From positions 496,001-560,000 of the forward strand of contig ML996688.1 of assembly GCA_010356995.1 (NCBI GenBank): 64,000 bases of DNA. The letters are read 5' to 3'. Numbering within the stretch: position 1 is the first letter of the stretch; each line of letters opens with the position of its first letter. The stretch is from Trichodelitschia bisporula. Its lineage: Eukaryota > Ascomycota > Dothideomycetes > Phaeotrichales > Phaeotrichaceae. A program made the position numbers and the translations under genes. The notes beneath the pieces are model-generated. The model had not been told where the DNA came from and made no database searches. It was given only the letters and a program-made list of their open reading frames with translations. Below, in pieces: positions 47,121 through 59,700 of the stretch.

Positions 47121-47669
47121 GGGAGAGTGTGTGATGTAGGAAGCAGTAATGTATGCATGATATTGATGCGTTCTGTGCCGTTCAATGTGATCATTTTCCT
47201 GTTGAGGTGTACATCGGCGACACAAAAGGTTTTACTCGGATGCTGCTGACAGGTCGGCCATGCGGCAGGTACTCTACGCCTACATGATGGAGGTACGTAC
47301 CGCCAACCTTTCGCTAGACATTCATGACTTAGGCGAGGCAACGCGACTGATATTATCGTTAGACAGATGATTTCTCTTCCGAACCAGGATCTTCTCGACC
47401 GGTCCGTTCCTGCAACCAGGAACTGGTCACCCGATCGTCCAGAATAGGCCACGAAGAACCATGGACAACTCTGTCGGATGTGCGGGTACCTGTCCTGTCA
47501 ACTCTTGAGCTTTCCCCTAATGATCACACACTCAAGTCTTCTCTAGAATGGATGAGATCTTCGTCGATGATGTCTAATTTGACGTTGTGATGTAAATGCT
47601 GTACCCGATTACGGCAATACCCATTCGAACCCCGAACGCCTACAGATGAGTGGTATCACATCCAGATTT
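47121..47669. other. short intergenic region between convergent genes
   Basis: This is the 3' side of the 83-residue gene and of the glycosyltransferase. No supported feature is seen. Confidence 0.5.
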
Positions 47670-48852
47670 TTACGCCCTGCCACGCTTATTCCAGAATTCG
47701 GCCCATCGCTCCTGGCACGAACTGTCTACCCAGCACCCAGCAAAATGCACCAACAAGTCGCCTTCCTGCCACTTCATATATTCCGGACCGATGGGGTATG
47801 CGTTCGCCACCCGCTGCTTGATGAGCCCCAGGTGGTCTCTAAGCGTCTTGTGGTGCTCGATGAGGTGGAGCTGATAAGTTAGCAGGCGGCTTTTTCATCG
47901 AGCGTTGGACGATTTACCAAAGTTTGTTGCTCCTGACCAAACCAATCCATGCGATAGAAAAATGGATCGACCCACATGTCCAACAGCCACTGAGTGAAGT
48001 GGCTTCTTCGGAGGAAAAAGCTGCCGGCGTTGATTCCGTTCTGGTCTTGCGCAATGAGCAGGTCCAGATTGGCGAGGTCCGGCTCCGTGTCCATGTGCAG
48101 GCCAAGGCGCACACTCTCCAAGCCAAGAAACTGCGCACCGAGATTGAGCGACTGCAGCATCCCCTTCTGTGACAACAGCGAGGAGTGGAGATCCCGCTCC
48201 GGGCTCATGATGATGGCATCGAGGTCGAGGAAGAAGACCCATTGCGCATCGGGGTAGGTATTGAACGCGTCCACGATGGCGGGGATTTTCTTCCACACGG
48301 GGTGCGCGCACTCAATGTCGAACTGCGCGATGTTGACGAAGTGGTAGATGTACCCGTGTCGCGCACAGTACTCCTTGCGATTGTCCGCAGTGTGCTCCAT
48401 TATGTTCGCGATTCCGCCATTGTGACCTCCGCCGTCGCTAGCTGTCAACAGGATTATCTGATCCGGGCGCGGGCCGGCTGGGTCAAAGGTCATGTCTTTG
48501 GGGACCGTGATGGTGATGTTAAGCGCAGGGATCGGGTTCGTCATCGCGGCGGATTCGCACTTGGGCTTCTCCGTCTCCTTCTCCTTTTCTTTCTCCTCTA
48601 TAGGCGGCTCGATGATTGGTGGCGTGTGTTGCGTTTCTGTAGGCTCGTCTGCAATCATACCCCAATCCTTCCATTTTGGCGAGGATTGTGCTCCCTGCGC
48701 AGGGCTGCCGGAGTATCGATAGAGCTGGATGGTGAGAAGAAGGGTGAGCGCCGTCGCGAGCGCGATGAGGTTGCTGAGGATGGTTAGCGCAGGAATTTCA
48801 CGCGCGCTTGGAATGCGACTTGCTTCCTCGTCAAACGGCCAAGCAACATCAT
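47670..48852 (-). CDS. GT34 family glycosyltransferase (GMA12/MNN10 type), 5' end uncertain
   Basis: The 3' exon is complement(47670..47870), after a 47-bp intron (GTAAAT, GCTAACTT, CAG). The main exon runs from 47918 upstream. Its frame stays open to 49027 without an ATG start. A CTAACCATCCTCAG acceptor at 48774 suggests a short first exon; ATGAT at 48848-48852 would join in frame with donor GTTGCT, giving a type II membrane start (M-I-NLIALATALTLLLTIQLYRY). Then come a Pro/Glu/Lys stem and the catalytic part: IILLTASDGGGHN, HGYIYHFVN, WVFFLDLDAIIM (DXD metal site), INAGSFFLRRS, WFGQEQQTL, and in the last exon EGDLLVHFAGCW. The family transfers galactose or mannose in the Golgi; which one cannot be told here. 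Confidence 0.88.
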
Positions 48853-50138
48853 GAACGATGATCAGTATGCGCAATCCGCCGCTAGTGCGGAAGAAAGAGG
48901 TGGGGGGGAGAAGGAAGAGTTGCTTGGGTGGGTGAAAGAATGAGTTATTCGCGGTTTCCCGGTCGCACTCGAGGTAGTCGAGGGCGCAACGCGGGTTCGC
49001 AAGCGCTGGTTGCCGGAGGAAATACAAACATCTCCTTGCACAACATATGTAACTCGAGGGGCGTTTGGGTAGTGTCAGCGCCCACGCGATCTCATTTGTA
49101 GGGATAAGGCTATCCCACCGACTTACTTACATCATCCCGTTCTGGCTGGGCCCCTGATGCGACCTCACCAATCAGGGGTTGCCACCACCTGGTGTGCAGA
49201 GACAACGGCGGTCTGTGATACGCGAAAGTTTTCTTTGACCATCTGTACCCTTCCCAAGTAACGTAAGGAGACGCTGATTTCATTGGTGACTCTGTCGGAA
49301 TGAAGGAACCAAGTGCTTCGAACTGCCTAATTCGAGGGGCTGTGCAGAGCCTTCAGTGCTGTCACCCGTCTGACTAGCCTCCCTGCTCCGCGCGCAACTC
49401 TCTCCAAAAAACTGTTTTGTCGATCAGCTGCGTCTAAATTTGGTGTTACGGCTACGCCGGTGCTGCTGTCGCTATCCAGGCTCATTCTCGTGCACATATG
49501 CACCACGTACGCAGATGCTGCGCACGTAGAACATGCTCTCGATGAACGCTCGTACTTGCTGATTATGCTCTTGCTGGCTGATCGTAATTACCACAGTTTC
49601 TTGGATCAATAAATGCACTCGGTTTGGCTTGGAAGCCACAGGCGGCACAGTGATTGGGGGCTGCGCAGGCATCCCGCACCATCTCTTGGTGGGGGTGAGA
49701 ATGTTCGTATGCACCCAGCCGAGATAGAGTACTTAGGTATGGCACAGTGCTCGCATTGCATTCGGTAATCTTAATCTTGAGCAGTCTGAGATTTTGGACG
49801 AAGGCTGCTAGTTCTAGAGCATGTTGTGTTTAAGCGTGTTGTGCTGATGCATGTTGTCCGGAGGTGATGTGGATAGTAATCGCCGGTTGAGTGTCGCTCT
49901 GGTTCCGGCACATCCGTCATATAGAGGCCTCTAGCAGCTGCGAATTCATACGAGGAGGCAAAGATGAGCTCAGAGGTGGAGGTTCAGATGACATGAAGTT
50001 CCCCGCAGGAAGGTGGTGGTGACGGAAAGAGGCTAGCGCAGTTTAGCGAAGCCTTGGCTCCCACACCCAAATTGGTGACAACAACTCCGACTCACGAACA
50101 CCGCAACACCACTGTCGACAACCCACCCCACCGCCACC
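48853..50138. other. 1.3 kb divergent intergenic region
   Basis: Promoter sides of the glycosyltransferase (minus) and ribosomal protein eL24 (plus). The open frame at 48853-49027 on the minus strand is in frame with the glycosyltransferase and could hold part of its 5' end. No other gene is seen. Confidence 0.45.
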
Positions 50139-50855
50139 ATGAGGACCTACGACGACACCTTCAGCGGGCAGAAGATCTACCCTGGCAAGGTATACCGTTC
50201 CCACTCTCGCTGAATATAGCCGCTGTCGAGCGCGGCGCTGGCAAATATTGGCACACAATGCTAACGTCACCGCGCAACCACAGGGCAAGCTGTACGTCCG
50301 TGGGGACAGCAAGATCTTCCGCTTCCAGAATGGCAAGACCGAGAGCTTGTTTCTCCAGCGCAAAAACCCGCGTCGCATTGCCTGGACGACGCTGTACCGG
50401 CGGCAGCACAAGAAGGGTCTGACGGAGGTTAGTGTCATCATTTCCATCCTGCGGAGCATCTATCTAGCGGAATGACTGCTGCCGGCTCTTCATAACAAGT
50501 CCCGGCATCACCGCCTCCGCGTGCCGCAATGCAATGCCATATCCGACCACCTCTGACAACCACGCAGGAAGTCGCCAAGAAGCGTACGCGCCGCACTGTC
50601 AAGCACCAGCGCGCCATCGTCGGTGCATCCCTCGACGTCATTAAGGAGCGCCGCTCCATGCGCCCCGAGGCTCGCGCCGCCGCTCGCCAGGCTGCCATCA
50701 AGGAGTCCAAGGACAAGAAGGCCGCTCTCGAGAGCAAGAAGAAGGCGGAGAAGGCTAAGACGGCATCGTCGGCTGCCAAGGGCCAGGCTCAGCGGATTCA
50801 GAGCAAGCAGGGTGCGAAGGGTGCGGCGCCGAAGGTGCAAGCGCGGACTCGTTAA
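50139..50855 (+). CDS. RPL24: 60S ribosomal protein eL24
   Basis: Three exons, 50139..50189, 50284..50427 and 50568..50855, give 160 residues. Introns are 94 bp (donor GTATAC, branch GCTAACG) and 140 bp (donor GTTAGT, branch CTCTGACAA), longer than most in this window. The ATG has an excellent context (GCCACCATGAGG). The sequence is typical: TFSGQKIYPGK, GKLYVRGDSKIFRFQNGK, SLFLQRKNPRRIAWT, LYRRQHKKGLTE, EVAKKRTRRTVKHQRAIVGA, then a Lys/Ala-rich tail ending SKQGAKGAAPKVQARTR. It is a protein of the large ribosomal subunit that bridges to the small subunit. The 17-residue first exon is what identifies the start. Length and order are normal for the family. Confidence 0.97.
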
Positions 50856-51930
50856 GGGACTGGCCTGGCATCTGGTGGATTCGGCGTTGTGCTTCTTTTT
50901 CAGTTACTGGAGCATGTCTCGTGAAGTCCGCCTGTGGGTCGTGCTCCCGGGCGTGGGAGTTATGACCATGGACGTCATGAAAACGTAGAAAATGGGACAA
51001 CTTGTCACGGCCCGCTATATCGCGTCTGTAGGCAGTGTGTGTCGTACTTGAGATGTCCATCTCTACGGCTGGATTGCTAATGACCAAGCCAACCTGACGA
51101 TGCCTTTGATCCATTTGGGACATGTGACACATGCCTAGTATCGCCGCATCAACGATCTGAACACTCCCGAGAATCAGAACTGTGCCATATGAAGCCTAGC
51201 CTCAACTTAGCGGTGATGTACAACTGCCCGACTCATGAAGTCTCTACCCCGCCTCATGTAGAGAGGCCATTAAGGTCCCGTGCATGCATGATACTACTCC
51301 GATGTCACCATGCATCCCCGTCGATTGACAGACAGCAACGACACTGGCCAAAAGAGCTGCGGGGTCTGCGGTTCGACGGGCTTGGCGGGAGTTGTCAGGC
51401 ATTGCGGCAAAGCCTACCCCTGGTCGGCAAAGATCGGATTCCACGAGCACTTAAAACCCTTCGAAAAATCCTATCGCAACTCCCAAACAATGTCGTTGCT
51501 CTCCTTCCCCACCTCTGGCCCCGTTGCCACCACGTATACGTTTCCCAGAAATAATTTCGCTTTTCACCTAACCAATGTCTTGCCACCGCCTCTAGCCATT
51601 GCCTCCCTGTCATCCCGTCACTATCCGGCATTGTTAAGCATCCTGCCATCGGCAACATCTGTTCGATATCCGTTTTGTTGAAGCCTATCAGATCCCGGTG
51701 AGATTTTTTGAAAGAAACAGAGTAAGTTTAAGTCCTGCAAACCTCCATGAGCACTCCTCTCTATGATGAATACCACCTTTTTTTAGATGTTAGACTTCCG
51801 AGCTCAAAGCTGCGGAGAAAACCCATTCTGATCACGTTTTTGCCCCACCCCATTATGTATTGTTTTTCAGTGTTCCTCTCGCTGATAGGTCTCGACAGGA
51901 AAAGGTTGATTGATACTTAAGGTTAACGCC
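50856..51930. other. 1.1 kb intergenic region upstream of ADE4
   Basis: This is the eL24 3' side and the ADE4 promoter and leader. Short upstream frames exist (for example 51310-51681) but are not protein-like. No clear regulatory site is identified. Confidence 0.45.
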
Positions 51931-53794
51931 ATGTGTGGAATCATTGCGGTTATCCACGCCGATACGGCCACTCCAGCTGCGGTCGAGATCCATGATGCGC
52001 TGTACCTCCTCCAGCACCGTGGGCAAGATGCTTGCGGTATCGCCACCAGCGGAGCTGGTGGTAGAATATACCAGTGCAAGGGAAACGGTATGGCATCCAA
52101 GGTTTTCCACGACGGCTCTCGCGTTGCCGATCTCCCCGGATTCATGGGCCTCGGTCATTTGAGATACCCGACCGCGGGGAGCAGCAATAACTCCGAAGCT
52201 CAGCCGTTCTACGTCAATAGTCCGTATGGCATCTGCTTCACGCATAACGGCAACTTGATCAACGCCCCGGAGCTTCGCCGGTTTCTGGACAAGGAGGCTC
52301 ATCGCCATATCAATACCGACAGCGACAGCGAGCTCATGCTGAATATCTTTGCCAACGAACTCAATGAAACCGGCAAGGCCCGTGTGAATGCAAGCGATTG
52401 CTTTGCCGCTCTCGGGCGAATGTACAAGCGTTGCGTGGGTGGTTGGGCATGTACCGCCATGCTTGCCGGTAAGCGATATTGCAGCTGAGGTTGATCGGAT
52501 ATCCACTAACCCGTTCAGGGTTTGGGCTTATCGGCTTCCGTGATGCATACGGCATCCGTCCCATGGTTCTCGGCTCGAAGCCTTCCGAAACCGGAGCAGG
52601 AACTGACTACATGATGGCATCCGAGTCCGTGGCCTTGGTTCAGTGTGGCTACAAAACCTTTGTCGACATCTTGCCTGGCCAGGCCGTGATTATCGAGAAG
52701 GGAAAGGAGCCGGTGTTTCAGCAAGTTCACCCGCAGCTTGCGTACTCCCCGGATATCTTTGAATACGTGTACTTTGCTCGTCCGGACACTATTATTGACG
52801 GCATCGACGTTGACGAAGCTCGCCGCAACATGGGGTTCAAACTGGCAGAGACCATTGAAAAAGAGCTCGGTCCGGAATTGCTTGCTGACATCGATGTGGT
52901 TATGCCCATTCCTGAGACCAGCATCACGAGCGCCCAATGCGTTGCCCGGGCACTCAACAAGGAGCACGTGCAAGGCTTCGTCAAGAACCGGTATATATTC
53001 CGGACGTTCATCATGCCGAACCAGAAGGCACGTCAGAAGGGTGTACGGGCTAAGCTCAATGCTATGCCGAAGAAGTTTGCTGGGAAGAATGTCCTTCTCG
53101 TGGACGACAGTATCGTGCGGGGTACCACCAGCCGGGAAATCGTTCAAATGGCCCGGGAGGCCGGTGCTAAGAAGGTCATTTTCACGAGTTGTGCGCCGCC
53201 GATCACGTAAGTCTCATGTTCTGAATCTCCGGGGTGGTGCTGACGGTTGCTAGAAATGCCCATATCTATGGCATTGACCTTGCCTCCAGCTCGGAGTTGA
53301 TTGCGCATCACCGGTCGTCCAACGACATTGCCAAGGTCATTGGCGCTGATGCTGTCATCTATCAGACGTTGACTGATTTGGAGGAGGCCTGTCTTTCACT
53401 GGTTAACACACCGGCTGGTCCAACGCGCTTCGAAGTCGGTGTCTTCTGTGGGAAATATGTCACGCCAGTGGATGATGCCTACTTCCAGCACCTGGAGCAG
53501 ATCCGAGGTGCGCGCAAGAAGGCCAAGGTGGTAGAGCAAGCGCGGAGTGCGGTTGTCCATGGCACTGCCGGGGATAAGGAGCTTACGATCGCGCTGAACG
53601 GGTGCGATGTCGACAACCTGGGCAATGTGGTGCCGGCCGAGAATGGCAACGGGGTCGTGGCTCCTCTGACCAACGGACATTCGGCGGTCATTGACGCTGA
53701 TGAAGAGAAGAAGCTGGACGGGGACAAGCAGGTCCGGGTGAGGGAGTGTCAAGACATCAGCCTGCACAACTTCAACGATCATCCCACCAACTGA
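51931..53794 (+). CDS. ADE4: amidophosphoribosyltransferase (glutamine PRPP amidotransferase)
   Basis: Three exons, 51931..52468, 52519..53206 and 53254..53794, give 588 residues. Introns are 50 bp (GTAAGC, CACTAACC, TTCAG) and 47 bp (GTAAGT, GCTGACGG, CTAG). The enzyme makes 5-phosphoribosylamine from PRPP and glutamine, the first committed step of purine synthesis. It starts MCGIIAV: Cys2 becomes the N-terminal nucleophile of the class II glutaminase. Further markers are [48 protein letters not shown], and the PRPP loop [16 protein letters not shown] near residue 370. The C-terminus past about 500 is a family-variable tail (Asn/Gly/Asp-rich). Complete, no defect seen. Confidence 0.97.
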
Positions 53795-56700
53795 GTGATG
53801 AGATGGTTTTCCTTATATGGTACTGGATGGGCGGAGCACTTGTTTTTTATCCAACGCATGAACCGCACGTATGAACTGCTGAGACGAATAGGCGATGAGA
53901 CCTTGCGTTAGAATTAGATACCTATCACTTATATGCACTAGACATTACCGGTTGACCGCATTCCCTTGATCCATTTATCCCCTTGGAATGCTGAAACTCT
54001 GCTGTACAGGTCGAGTATATTCTCGCTTCAGTTCGGGTTGATACTCCTGGTGCTTTCCCGATCCCAACCTGGTCCAATTCCTCTCTACTCCTACATTGCA
54101 TTCTTGTTCTCATAAAATTGATGTTCATCGCCTTGGGCCTCCTAGCGATGGGGACATCAATTGACAGGTTTGGATGGGCCTCATGTATCATGGTTGAATT
54201 CTTCAAAATATCCATTACCAGTGACGAGAAGACCATGCTCCCCCAAAATACAAACGATCGCTGATCATATCGGAGTATCATCTCCTAGGAAGGCAAATCT
54301 CTAGAGTATCCAAGGCTAGACTCGCAAAATCAAGACATCAGCCTCACAACTAACACAAACAGTATTCACCCAGTTCTACCAAGCCTGCAGTACAGCAACT
54401 CAGCTCAGAGTCCAACACCATCGAGCCACTCCACCCTCAATCCATCTCTACCCGTCACACCAGAGCCCCCCTCGGCTCAACCTCCCTCATCCCTCAGCCT
54501 CGTCGCGTCACAAAGCGACGCGCCGCGCAACACAACCCCCCACGTACGACGCGCTAGTCACCGGTCTCGCGTCGAAAGTATTTCCTACCTGCATAAGCAT
54601 CACGAACCGACGTTCAACAAGGGGCTCCATCGGTCCAGCATGCGCAGGCACGCCCATGCCATTTGCTCGCGGGCGCGTCATTGAGGGGGACCGCATCGGT
54701 CGGTGCTCCCACGCAGCCGCGCGACGGGACGCGTGTTTAGGGAGAGGGGTATGTACGGTACATGGGCGGTGCGGCTGGTTCAGCTGCGGTGAGCGCGGGA
54801 AGGTGAGGCGCAGGCTATGGTTAATTTCCCGGGTCTGGGATGCGGGGGGGGGAGCTCGGGCTCGTATTTTTGACAAGGCTGCAGCGGGTGGGGGGGTTGC
54901 TTGATGTTGTTGCTTGACGCCGGAGTCTGGAATAATGACGAATTGGCCTAGATGCGGTTTACTTGAGTTGAGCTCCCCGCGGTGAGCTCGAGTACGGGGC
55001 TGAGGGGTGGAAGGTCAAGCGCGTGTGGCGTGCAGGGCGGCTGTGGAATTGAAATTCGCGAAGGCGCGCAGGCTGTCTCCTGTTTTGGTCTGCAGGGGCT
55101 GCATGTTGGAAGTACCGGATGGATAATAGGATGCTGTGACGACGGCCACACAATAGTTAGATGCGTCTTTAGATGAATGGTATTATGCGCCAAATTAAGA
55201 ATCGAGAAATTGCCTGCAGGTGAACGCATAGCAGGGCGGAACGATAGCTGCCCGCATGTTCAGAAGGAGATGGGAGGGAAGGCGAGTGTCATGTGGATCC
55301 TCACTCGGGACTAGAGGGGGCACCTATCAGTAGTATCACGACTTCAAGGAGCAGGGTCCGATGAAGTTGGTCGTGACAATATACATGCAATGCTGTCGAG
55401 ACTCAGATATGGCGACCTTCCACGGAAGGGTTCAGCCTCAATACTGAGAATCATAGACCAACTGAGATGCGACAGTGGAGTACTAAGAAAGACGATCTGT
55501 ACTGTAGCGTTCGACGAATTAACGTATGGCTCGTGACAAAGGCTTCAGCTCAAGATCACTGCAGCAGGCTCTCCAGAATAGCATATCAGTCCTCAGAAAA
55601 CGTGATGTGCAGAAAATCTGCGGTGATGAGCGCGGCAGATCACGTCGACGGATATGCCCCGAGATCGGGCCGTGAGGCTCCCCAGATACCAGCATCAAGA
55701 CTGTTCGACTTAACCATCCGTAATACAGAGTAGACGTGGTGATATGGCGAAAGCGTAGATTTCATCGGGACATGCAATGAAGATGCAGACCAGGAACGAC
55801 TTGAAAAAGAGAGAGTCTATGTAAAAACGTTGTGGACATGAAGATCAGATGGTGAAGCACAACGTCATTATTATTCCCCAGAGCAGAGGCTCAAGCCACC
55901 GGACAGTGGGGCCACAAGCAGTTGAGCTTGCGGCGCCCCGGCCGCCCTTTCCGCACTTTGGCACCCGCTCCCGAGGACGGGCGTCGAGCCGTCAACGATC
56001 AACCACAGTCGTGCGCTGCGGTCCTGCCTCGCAGGCAATTTTTGTGGACGCAGGTACATGATCTAGTAAACGGGAGAGGAGGATTGATCGCCGTGGCTTG
56101 ACCGCCATCCCTGCACCGCTTCTTGCGCGTCTTTGAGGCGGAGAAACCATGAAGCGGGGAGAAGCCCAGTTCAAAGCGGAGGGCAAAGAGATGAAGATAT
56201 CGCGTTGGTGGAGAGAGAGAGAGAGCGTCGCAACGACAGCGGAACCCGTACCGATCACTGTAGATCTTCCGCGACTTCACTAAGGCACAGAGGCCAGGGA
56301 AATGAAAGGATACATACTGCATTCGGTATGGAGTGGCGGGACCCCCTCATCAACTGACGTCTCAGCATATGTGCATTCGGTTTATGCGTGATGCCGCCTC
56401 GCCTTACCGTAGACGTCAAGGGAAGCGATTTCGCCTCCGAGCTTTCCAGAGCATATCGCGAAGAAGCGAGCGCAAGAAAAGCAAATAACCCCAGAGGGAG
56501 GGTGGATACTGGTATTGGCATAGCGCAGTTTTCAGCCAGTGCTCCGTGCAATCGTTTCGGCTGAGGAGGTGCGCGGTTTGGCGCCTCAGCCGTGTGCCCA
56601 GGGGCGGGCTCGAGTCGGTGGCCGAAGGATTTGGATCCTTGCAGTTCACGAGTGGCAGGTGAAGCAAGGATGGCTTCAGGGTGGGTGATAAAGAGAGCCA

Positions 56701-59700
56701 TGGTGAAGGTATGGAGGACCAGTCAACGGCAAGTATCGCGGTACGTCCAAAAATATATCTGAAAGAAGGTCAGTCCGTACGACAAATGCTGGATCTGGAC
56801 GAATAGATGATATCCCAGCATCCAAATTCCACAGCGCAGTTTTGGGGTGACATTTCGTCCTTGTACTGCCAATGAATTGAAGTGGATTGCTTATGTCTCC
56901 TTGCCAGACAGGATGCACTACCAGTGCAGGTGCTGGTGACTGGAGTACGCGGAAAGGCTCGCGAGGGTCAAAGGTGTGCACGAAGCTAAAGTCTGGGTTG
57001 GGTAAGGTTTGGCGGGTGCAAGCAAGCCGTAAAGTAGCGCAAGAACGCCCGCGGATGCCAAATGCATGCCGTGGCCAGTGGCTGCAAGCCTACCGCTGGC
57101 GGTTGTCCGCCCACAGAGGCAAGTGTGGTCAGCACGTGTGGGGGTTTGCTTTTGTCCTCAAGGCTGTCAACTTGATATCCGGCCGCTTCCTGCAGCCGTA
57201 GGCTAGATTCGAAGAGTATATGTGAGTAAAATGGAACTCTAAAGTTGAGTGAGCTTGGGAGGGGTAGGGTGGGGGATTTGGATGCATTAGTTGTGACTTG
57301 AAGAGCGCAGCTGTGCAGGAGGCAGGTCCGCAGGCATCGACAGCTCGGTTCATCACTAGGCGAAGCACGCGAATTGCGCCGTGATGGACTTTTGTGAAGA
57401 AGCTCTGTGAGGATGGTGATGAAAGGAAGTCAAGAAAACAGAAACTGAGGCACCAGCTAGTTCGTTCCAGGCCTAGTGTGTGGTAGATGGCCGTAGACAT
57501 GACTGGGATGTCACTGCGAGAATAGGGGGGGCGCGAGGCAAAAGACAAGAGGCGGCAGTCCAAGAGTCCAGAACGGGAAAAGGCGGGGGGGGGAAGGCTT
57601 GCGGTGTGTGGCAGGGAACAAGGGTTTAGAAGGATTGCCGTCGGCGGCGTGGCGGAGGAATTCCAGGAAGGGGCGTGGGGCGGGGAGATGAGAATGAGGG
57701 CCGATTAGACGACTGGCGAGTCTGCAAGTCAAGACTTTCCCAGCACAGTGGCTCTGGCGTGAGCTTCGGCTACGGCTGTGGGCTGCGTTGATCATCAGCA
57801 AAGAGGTCTTCCGGTGACGAACGGTTGGACTGCCCGGAGGCGCACAAGATCTAAGACGGAGGTTGACCAGTCAGAGCGCCTGTCAAAATTGGCCTTCAGC
57901 TTTCCTACGCTTATTTTCCTGCTCCCCTCCAAAAGGATCGACATGACGACGATTTACAGTACCGTAGCAGATCCAGATCTTGAATCCAGTCTGGCCAAAA
58001 CGCAAATCGGCAGTGCGCACGAACAGCATACAATGATAAGTGGGCGAGGTGTGGGGGAGGGGGGAAAGAGGAGACAAGTGACATGAATAGCCTCAAAAGA
58101 CCCAGACGTACCTACAGGGTAGCTACAGGGCAGCGACCAGTTAGCACACTGGCTGATGCGCCTGGCTCGATGCTGCAGTGTCTTGTCGCCTCCCCCACAC
58201 TTAACCTAGCACTGATATGTCGCCGTGCCGTGCGTCCCCACGCGGCAAGCCTTCTCGACGAGTTGGCGTCCGGAGGGCGATGGCGGGCGGGGTAACGATG
58301 TTGAGATGTTCAGGCGAAATCGTGGGTAGGAGGGGTCGATGGTCACCTCCACACCTGGTCTCGGCTACGGATTAGATATTAGGACCCGAAATGCTTAGGA
58401 AAAAGAAGCAAAGGGAGAATAGCTGTGGTAAGAAGAAGCGGGTTGGCGTAGCGTGCAGCGAGAAAAGTATCACCACCGGTGTTCCATCATCGAAAGGAAC
58501 CAGGGAAGGCGGAGTGAGAAAACTCTGAATGGGATGAGGAAGCCTACTCCAAGTACATCATTGCAGTAGTCCATACCGTAATACCGCACCGCTTGTCTTT
58601 GCTGCTCTGAAGCAGGATGAAGCGCAGCCGCGGTCTTCAGCCTCCCGTTTTGAGACAGTGTGTGAAATGAAAGGTTAAGGCAGACGCGGATGTCTCTGGG
58701 CTTGGCAGATATGGAGTGCGTATTTCTCAGTACAGGTTGTAGTTTTTGGGGGAACCGAAAGCAAAGCAGCCCACAGATGCAGCACCGTGCCGCTTCAGCA
58801 ATGGAACGGACGGCTCTCCGAGGCTGGTCGGCTAAATCCTGATGCTTAGTGAAGGTTTCTACCAACGTACATCGTAGACCAACTTGGCTCACGATACCGC
58901 CATCGGGCCAAGGACAACCAGCATGATAAAACCAGCAGCAGCACGTTCTTGCTGATCCCTCACTTCCCTAAACTCAAAGTACATTTTGCAAGATGCTGGA
59001 CGACGACGCGCCGTTGTACACACGTACCTCGAAATACCTCCCGTGGCACGCACACTCGGTCACCACACCTACAGTCACAACAACCGGCGGGTCGCAGCTG
59101 TCGAGCGATTGCGCGAAGCGGAAGTGGGAAACGGTCCAGCTCGCTTATGAGGCTCAATGATTGGCTGCATGGTCAGCCTCGGGGGGTAACGCTGGTCAAG
59201 TGTCAACGCTCCCCCTGTTCACAGCGTGAGAGGAAGCCTGTTACCGGTACAGTAGGTACCGTACAGCGAGCTGTACACGGACCGTCCCCAGCTCCCTTCC
59301 CCGACGAGCTTGTTTGCATTGCAAATCTGGAATATCTGGCAAACCTGCGTACGTTATGGCCTGTAAGACTTTCCACCCCGCGCCTCTTTTCCAACGTCAG
59401 AGCTCCACATGAACTGGTCTTTCCATCCATCCCCCAAAGTGAGTGCCGCGGCACACATGCCATGGTTCTTCGGGGAATACTTGCGGAGCATGTCGCTCGG
59501 TGCCACGTTCGACGCCGGCGCCATGGGCGGTGGTCGACCTCATGGCCTAGACGTACGTAGTTACATGCCAGCGGCTGGGCGCGATGCGGAGGGAGGGGAA
59601 GCTTTGGGAATCTCGGGGCGGGTGGCACGCCCATGGGCGCCGCAAAGCCGCGCCGCATCCTTGTAGCCATCCCGCGAACCCGGCGGCAGGTGGATGGAGA

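Noticed and set aside
47615-47645. Possible minus-strand tRNA B box (GGGGTTCGAATGG)
   Set aside because: The conserved C at the end of the T loop is absent and no cloverleaf can be drawn.
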